Origin: Amycolatopsis dendrobii
GTDB taxonomy: Bacteria; Actinomycetota; Actinomycetes; Mycobacteriales; Pseudonocardiaceae
Reading direction: 5' to 3'
Assembly (NCBI RefSeq): GCF_014145675.1
Contig: NZ_JACGZW010000001.1
Span: 372,001-436,000 of the forward strand
Length of the DNA stretch: 64,000 nucleotides
Below the pieces are notes generated by a model. It searched no databases. It worked only from the letters and a program-made list of their open reading frames with translations, and had not been told where the DNA came from. Both the position numbers and the translations under genes were made by a program. Below, piece after piece: positions 59,332-64,000 of this stretch; the first letter of the stretch is position 1, and every line of letters begins with the position of its first letter.

Positions 59332-61584
59332 ATGCTGTCCAGGGGCACGGAGATCCGGGACCGCGTCGTCTCGTCGGATCCGGGGCTGAGCAGGCTGCGC
59401 TCAGCGCTCGCGGCGACTGTCTCGATGGCCACCGCGCTCGGCGTGGAGTACCTGCTGGCCCTCCTCACCGGCGCGGACGCGAAGGGCGCGCTGGTCGGGA
59501 TGCTGCTCGGCGCGGTGGTGGCGATGATGGGGTCGATGGCCCTGGGCGACGCGGGCTCGTGGGCGAAGGTCAAGACCGCGGTGTTCTTCCCGGTCGCGTT
59601 CGCCGCCGGGATGGCTCCGGGCGCGGCGGTCGGCTCGCATCCGGATCTGATGCTCGTCGTCTTCGTCGCGGTGATGTTCCTCGCGGTGTTCGTCCGCCGT
59701 TTCGGGCCGGTGTTCTTCTTCTACGGCTTCATGGCCTGGATGGGCTACTTCTTCGCGTCCTTCCTGCACGCGACGATGGAGGCGCTGCCCGCGCTCTTGC
59801 TGGCCGTCACGGTCGCGTCCGCGTGGGTGCTGCTGCTTTCGCTGACCTTGCTGCGCAGCAACCCGAAACGCACCCTCGGCCAGGTGGTCCGCTCATTCGA
59901 CGCGCGCGGCCGGTCGCTCGCCCGCGCCTGCGCCGACCTGCTGGCCAACCGGGACCCGCGCCAGGAAACCCGGCTGCGGCGGCGAGTTCAGGCGAAGCAG
60001 GCGAGGATCGCCGAAGCGGCGTTGATGATCGAAGCGTGGTCGGCGGAACCCGGGGCGGTCCCGGCCGGGTTTTCCGCGGCGGCGCTCCGCCGGGCGATGG
60101 TCGACGCGCATCACCTGCTGGACCAGTTGGCCACCGCCGCGGGTGCACTCGTCGACAGCGGGTCCGGGCTCGCTGTGCCCGCCGCTGAGGTGGCGGATCG
60201 GCTGGCGCGGCACGACGACCGGGGTGCGGCCGAGGTCGCGTATCGGCTGGCGGCGCTGGCCGAACGGGCTGGGGGAACGGCGGGCGGCTGGTGGCCGGCG
60301 CGGCACTTCGCGGCGGCCGCGCTGGAAATCGCGCCGGTGCTGGAGCGCGCGCGGAAGCCGGGAGCCGTCGGCTCCGAACCGGTCGACGATTTCGAACCGG
60401 CGGTGGGGCTCGTCTTCGGCGCGTTGCCGGGTTCGGCCGCCGCCGCGGGAGATGTCCCGGCCCGGCACGCGCGCTGGAACCCGTTGTCCCGCATGGACTT
60501 CGTCTCCCGGCAGGCAGTGCAGGGCGCGATCGCGGGCACGCTGGCGATCCTGGCCGGGAAACAGCTGTCGGACGCTCGCTACTACTGGGCGGTGCTTGCC
60601 GCGTTCATCATGTTCACCGGCACGGCCACGCGCACCGAAACCTTCCTCAAGGGCTTCAACCGGGTGCTCGGCACGCTGGTCGGGCTGGCCGCGTCGATCG
60701 GCCTGGCCGAACTGACCGCGGGCAGCACCGCCGCGGTGCTCGCGGTGATCTGCGGGAGCATGTTCCTCGGCTTCTACCTGATCCGGCTTTCGTATGCGTA
60801 CATGATCTTCTTCGTCACGATCATGGTCGGCCAGCTCTACAGCGTGCTGCACGAGTTCTCGCCCGGGCTGCTTTTCCTTCGGCTGGAAGAGACCGCGATC
60901 GGCGCGGCGGTCGGCCTGCTGGTGGCGGTGCTCGTCACCCCACTGTCCACCCGCGACACGGTGCGAACCGCGCGCGACAACCTGCTCGCCGCACTGCGAG
61001 AACTGCTGAAGGCGTCAGCCGCACGGCTGGAACGCCAGCACTCCGACCCGCCGCCGGACTTCGACGCGCTCGCCCGGGCCCTGGACCACCGGCTGTACCA
61101 GCTCGCGCTGGTCGCGCGGCCGCTCACCCGCCCGGTGCTGGGCGGCACCACCTCGCCGCGGCTGCGGCACCGGTTGTCGCTCTACGCCGCGCTGACGACG
61201 CACGGCCGCGCGCTCGCCGTCGCGATGCGGATGCCACCGGGTTCGTGCGCCCGGCACCCGGACGGCCCGGCCGCGGCGTGCGCGGCGCTGGCCGAAGCGG
61301 TCGAGGAACTCTCCCTGGCGCCGCCGGGCACCGGCCGGACGGGCGCCGAGGGCCCGCTGGCCCGTGCGGACCTCGCGTTGTTCGCTTACACCCCAGCCGC
61401 TCCCGGCGACCGGGCGAACGATCCGGCACTGCGCGCGTTGAGCCACCTGTACCACGTGCTGTGCGATCTCGCGGCGACCGGTCCGGCGGGCCCGCGCCGG
61501 CTGCCTGCCCTTCCCGCGCCGACGGTGCCGCGGCTGTATCGGCAGGTCCGCGCGGGCGTCCCGGGGGAGCGTTCGGCCGGCTGA
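59332..61584 (+). CDS. FUSC/YccS-family aromatic-acid exporter-like protein
   Basis: This is a 750-residue protein with two membrane blocks of about six helices each (about 15-180 and 395-545), each followed by a soluble part, the FUSC/YccS layout. The FUSC signature region is ARYYWAVLAAFIMFTGTATR followed by ETFLKGFNRVLGTLVG. It probably extrudes aromatic or other organic acids. ATG 59332 follows GGAAGG; ATG 59299 would abut the operator. It ends before a 16-bp hairpin. Confidence 0.85.
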   Translation: MLSRGTEIRDRVVSSDPGLSRLRSALAATVSMATALGVEYLLALLTGADAKGALVGMLLGAVVAMMGSMALGDAGSWAKVKTAVFFPVAFAAGMAPGAAVGSHPDLMLVVFVAVMFLAVFVRRFGPVFFFYGFMAWMGYFFASFLHATMEALPALLLAVTVASAWVLLLSLTLLRSNPKRTLGQVVRSFDARGRSLARACADLLANRDPRQETRLRRRVQAKQARIAEAALMIEAWSAEPGAVPAGFSAAALRRAMVDAHHLLDQLATAAGALVDSGSGLAVPAAEVADRLARHDDRGAAEVAYRLAALAERAGGTAGGWWPARHFAAAALEIAPVLERARKPGAVGSEPVDDFEPAVGLVFGALPGSAAAAGDVPARHARWNPLSRMDFVSRQAVQGAIAGTLAILAGKQLSDARYYWAVLAAFIMFTGTATRTETFLKGFNRVLGTLVGLAASIGLAELTAGSTAAVLAVICGSMFLGFYLIRLSYAYMIFFVTIMVGQLYSVLHEFSPGLLFLRLEETAIGAAVGLLVAVLVTPLSTRDTVRTARDNLLAALRELLKASAARLERQHSDPPPDFDALARALDHRLYQLALVARPLTRPVLGGTTSPRLRHRLSLYAALTTHGRALAVAMRMPPGSCARHPDGPAAACAALAEAVEELSLAPPGTGRTGAEGPLARADLALFAYTPAAPGDRANDPALRALSHLYHVLCDLAATGPAGPRRLPALPAPTVPRLYRQVRAGVPGERSAG

Positions 61585-61624
61585 CCACCCGGCCCGGGCG
61601 GCCGGACGGTCCGCGGTGAGGGAA

Positions 61625-61673
61625 CCCTTGGCGGCCCGGCCCCCGTCGCCGGGCCGGGCCGGGCCGCCAAGGG
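61625..61673. terminator. 16-bp perfect hairpin between convergent genes
   Basis: CCCTTGGCGGCCCGGC (61625-61640) and its exact complement at 61658-61673 enclose 17 bases. It serves the FUSC gene and the convergent protease gene. Confidence 0.8.
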
Positions 61674-61689
61674 GGCGGCTCGGGGACGC

Positions 61690-62334
61690 TCAGGCCAGCG
61701 TGGCCCCGTAGGCGGCGAGCACCGGCGGCAGCGGCTGGAAGAAGCTGACCTGGTTGTTCCAGCCGGACAGCACGCCGTACCCGACCCCGGCGTAGAACAA
61801 CGGGCCGCCGCTGTCCCCGGCCCCGACCGGGATGTCGGTGGCGATGGTCCCGACGACCTGCTTGCCGTCGCCGAAGTTCACGGTCTGGTTGAGGCCAAGG
61901 ACCTTTCCGCACGTCTTCTTCGTCGTCATGCCGCTCCGGCACACCAGCTGTCCCATCCTCGGGGTGCCCGCGCGCACGATCCGCTGGGTGCTGCCGTCGT
62001 AGAGATCGACCTGGCTGTGGCCGGAACCCGACGGGTCCTCGACGCGGCCGTAATCGGTCACCGGGAAGTGGCTGTCGACGTTGCGGCCGATGTCTTTCCA
62101 ATCGAGCCCGTGCTCAGTGCAGTGCCCCGCGGTGAGGATGTACCGGACCTCCTTGACGAGGATCGCGAACCCCGCGGAACAGTAGTACGGCTCGCGTCCG
62201 GGTCCCGGCGACACGGTGTACATCGCGTCGCCGCCGTTCACCGCCGTGCCCGCTGCCGAGGCGGGAGGGCTGACCAGCAAGGCGGCCGCGGCGGTGAGCA
62301 CTCCGGTCAGCGTGCGGCGCGAGCAGCGAAACAT
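61690..62334 (-). CDS. Secreted S1-family (chymotrypsin-like) protease
   Basis: This is a 214-residue protein. The signal peptide ends at about 27-28 (VSPPASA|AGT). The triad is His in LTAGHCTE, Asp in HSQVDLYDG and Ser in GAGDSGGPLF. Four Cys fit two disulfides. It resembles streptogrisin-type S1 enzymes but has no long pro-domain, only about 10 residues between signal and fold. ATG 62334 follows GGAAGGA. Confidence 0.9.
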   Translation of the reverse strand: MFRCSRRTLTGVLTAAAALLVSPPASAAGTAVNGGDAMYTVSPGPGREPYYCSAGFAILVKEVRYILTAGHCTEHGLDWKDIGRNVDSHFPVTDYGRVEDPSGSGHSQVDLYDGSTQRIVRAGTPRMGQLVCRSGMTTKKTCGKVLGLNQTVNFGDGKQVVGTIATDIPVGAGDSGGPLFYAGVGYGVLSGWNNQVSFFQPLPPVLAAYGATLA

Positions 62335-62655
62335 CGGCAGGTCCTTCCGTCCACATGAGACTGGCTCCGTGCGCCCAGTCCAGTGCGGGGCGGGCAGCGG
62401 CACAATCCGGGTCAGCCGACCGTCCCGGGACTACGTCCGAACGGGTGACAACAAGGTTGGCCGGACAGCTGTCCGCACGGCACACTGACCCGAGCCGCGC
62501 GACCGCCGGTGACCTGCGCGAACAGCATGAATCCCCGGGGAGGCGCGATGCCGTCGGCGTCTCACGATCCGGGACGGGCACCGCCGTCGTGGTGAATTTC
62601 CTTCGGGTTCTTTACTGTCACGTCGTCAAGTAACGCTGATCTGCATAGGGAACCG
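62335..62655. other. Divergent region, palindrome but no gene
   Basis: It holds the perfect 14-bp palindrome CGGACAGCTGTCCG at 62462-62475 and promoter space for the protease and ABC permease genes. No coding sequence is seen. Confidence 0.5.
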
Positions 62656-63597
62656 TTGTCCGACATCCTGTCGCCGGGCGGCGCCGGTGTCCCGGCGGCC
62701 GCTCCGGCCTCCCGGAACCTGTGGCGCGCGCTGCGGCACGACCGCTGGGCGCAAGCCAGCGCGGTCGTCATCGTGCTGGTGATCGTCACCGCTCTCGCGG
62801 CTCCGCTGCTCGCCCTCATCGAGGGCCAGGATCCGTACACGTACCACACCGAACTGCTCGATCCGGCCGACGGCACCGGCGCGGGATTCCTCGGCGGCAT
62901 CAGCGGAAGCCACTGGTTCGGCGTCGAGCCGCTGACCGGACGGGACCTCTTCGCGGTCGTCGCGTACGGCGCGCGCACGTCGTTCCTGATCGGGCTCGCC
63001 GCGACCGCGGTGTCGGTGCTGCTGGGCGTGCTGCTCGGGGCTAGCGCCGGGTATGCCGGCGGCTGGTGGGACACCGTGGTGAGCCGGGTGACCGACGTGC
63101 TGCTCGGGTTCCCGCAGCTGATCTTCATGATCGCGCTCGGCGCGGTCGCCCCGCAGTCGATCCCGCGGCCGCTGCTGCTGATCGCGGTGATCGGCCTGTT
63201 CAGCTGGCCGCGCGTGGCCCGGGTGGTCCGCGCGCAGACGCTGAGCCTGCGCAACCGCGACTTCGTCAAGGCGGCCCGTGCGCTCGGCGCGGGCGGCGGG
63301 CACGTGTTCCGCCGCGAACTGCTGCCGAACCTGTGGGCGCCGATCATCGTGCTGGCGACGGTGAGCATCCCGGCCAACATCGGGCTGGAAGCCGCGCTGT
63401 CGTTCCTCGGCGTCGGCATCCCGCCGCCCACACCGAGCTGGGGCCGTTCCATCAGCGACGCGATCAACTGGGTGCAGACCGATCCGATGTTCCTCATTTT
63501 CCCCGGCGCCGCGCTGTTCATCGCGACGCTCGCGTTCAACATGCTCGGCGACGGACTGCGCGACGCGCTCGACCCGAAGACGGCGGTGCGCCGGTGA
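62656..63597 (+). CDS. Peptide/nickel-type ABC permease, DppC/OppC family
   Basis: This is a 313-residue protein: a short cytoplasmic tail, then six spans. The EAA-type loop KAARALGAGGGHVFRRELLP followed by NLWAPII, and FLGVGIPPPTPSWGRSI, are DppC hallmarks. TTG 62656 follows AGGGAA. It precedes the DppB-type permease, the reverse of the usual B-then-C order, and no binding protein lies upstream in this window. Confidence 0.9.
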   Translation: MSDILSPGGAGVPAAAPASRNLWRALRHDRWAQASAVVIVLVIVTALAAPLLALIEGQDPYTYHTELLDPADGTGAGFLGGISGSHWFGVEPLTGRDLFAVVAYGARTSFLIGLAATAVSVLLGVLLGASAGYAGGWWDTVVSRVTDVLLGFPQLIFMIALGAVAPQSIPRPLLLIAVIGLFSWPRVARVVRAQTLSLRNRDFVKAARALGAGGGHVFRRELLPNLWAPIIVLATVSIPANIGLEAALSFLGVGIPPPTPSWGRSISDAINWVQTDPMFLIFPGAALFIATLAFNMLGDGLRDALDPKTAVRR

Positions 63598-64000
63598 ACC
63601 GCACCTTGCGTTTCGTGGGCATCCGCCTGCTGGGCATGCTCGGCGTGCTGCTCGTGGTCAGCTTCGCCACCTTCGCGGTGTTCTACCTGCTGCCCACCGA
63701 TCCGGCGTACATGTCCTGCGGCAAGCCGTGCACGCCGGAGAACCTGGCGCTGGCGCGGGAGTTCATGGGCTTCGACAAGCCGTGGATCCAGCAGTACTTC
63801 GACTTCCTCGGCGGCATCTTCACCGGCCGCACGTTCGGTGCCGGCGTGACGGCGATCGTCTGCTCCGCGCCCTGCTTCGGCTACTCGTTCCAGCAGAGCG
63901 AACCGGTGCTGGCGCTGATCGGGGACCGGCTGCCGATCACGGTCTCGCTGGCTGTCGGCGCGGCGGTGATCTGGCTGATCGCCGGCGTCGCGACCGGCGT
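63594..64000 (+). CDS. Peptide/nickel-type ABC permease, DppB/OppB family (truncated by the window edge)
   Basis: The first 135 residues are visible. It starts at GTG 63594 inside a GTGA overlap. VNRTLRFVGIRLLGMLGVLL begins the first span, followed by the DppB-typical FYLLPTDPAYMSCGKPCTPE and LAREFMGFDKPWIQQYFDFL. The extracellular loop has an extra Cys pair (SCGKPC, later CSAPC). It continues past the right edge. Confidence 0.9.
   Translation, partial: MNRTLRFVGIRLLGMLGVLLVVSFATFAVFYLLPTDPAYMSCGKPCTPENLALAREFMGFDKPWIQQYFDFLGGIFTGRTFGAGVTAIVCSAPCFGYSFQQSEPVLALIGDRLPITVSLAVGAAVIWLIAGVATG

Overview
The window comes from a high-GC actinobacterium, most probably Amycolatopsis or a close Pseudonocardiaceae relative. 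The reasons are: very high GC with third-position bias, many GTG/TTG starts and ATGA/GTGA overlaps, a pgsA-gcvH-garA-merR-DUF151 nuclease-merR block in the order known from mycobacteria and relatives, GarA itself, MmpS-like and LAxTG-anchored proteins, and actinobacterial Zur, GlnR, DasR and SigB/SigF-type sites. It looks like ordinary chromosome. I saw no IS element, phage, tRNA, rRNA or CRISPR array.

Layout: 1-1.5 kb, a Zur-type zinc-starvation locus with four zinc-independent ribosomal proteins divergent from a CobW-like protein. 1.6-4.7 kb, a MoxR ATPase with a metallopeptidase/VWA partner. 4.8-13 kb, a secreted HAF-repeat protein, siroheme synthase, a PIG-L deacetylase, an alpha/beta hydrolase, a crotonase with an acyl-CoA synthetase, and a lipoprotein. 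13.3-18.2 kb, the pgsA-gcvH-garA-merR-nuclease-merR block. It is interrupted by an inserted TetR gene and ends in a tandem glycine riboswitch with no gene behind it. 18.2-24.8 kb, small regulator/enzyme pairs.

25-41 kb is a stress and partner-switching island. It holds two STAS proteins, two HATPase anti-sigma-type kinases (one with a MEDS domain), a PAS-GAF-SpoIIE phosphatase, a cobalamin-binding protein carrying the Wx9EH signature of adenosylcobalamin photoreceptors, a GAF-ANTAR protein, a STAS-AraC-GAF-ANTAR fusion, CsbD, a Csp3-like copper store and SRPBCC proteins. At least five SigB/SigF-like promoters (GGTTT-N15-17-GGGTAN) read into these genes. The phosphatase, the cobalamin sensor and an antagonist with an intact phospho-serine site are overlapping genes under one such promoter. 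This suggests a light- or cobalamin-gated partner switch feeding a general-stress sigma factor, and it is the strongest candidate here for an undescribed system.

41-64 kb holds a P450-TetR-ferredoxin operon with a palindromic operator, amtB-glnK with a GlnR half-box but no glnD, and a TetR/SDR pair around a 28-bp operator. It continues with a das-type amino-sugar ABC importer plus GH3 hexosaminidase under DasR-like sites, a sortase-anchored GH25 muramidase, a membrane Ser/Thr kinase with a three-repeat ectodomain and a glycine-free nucleotide loop, an acyl-CoA synthetase, a MarR/FUSC exporter pair, a secreted S1 protease and the start of a peptide-type ABC permease operon. Convergent genes are often separated by long perfect hairpins, two of which share a core that looks like a dispersed repeat family.
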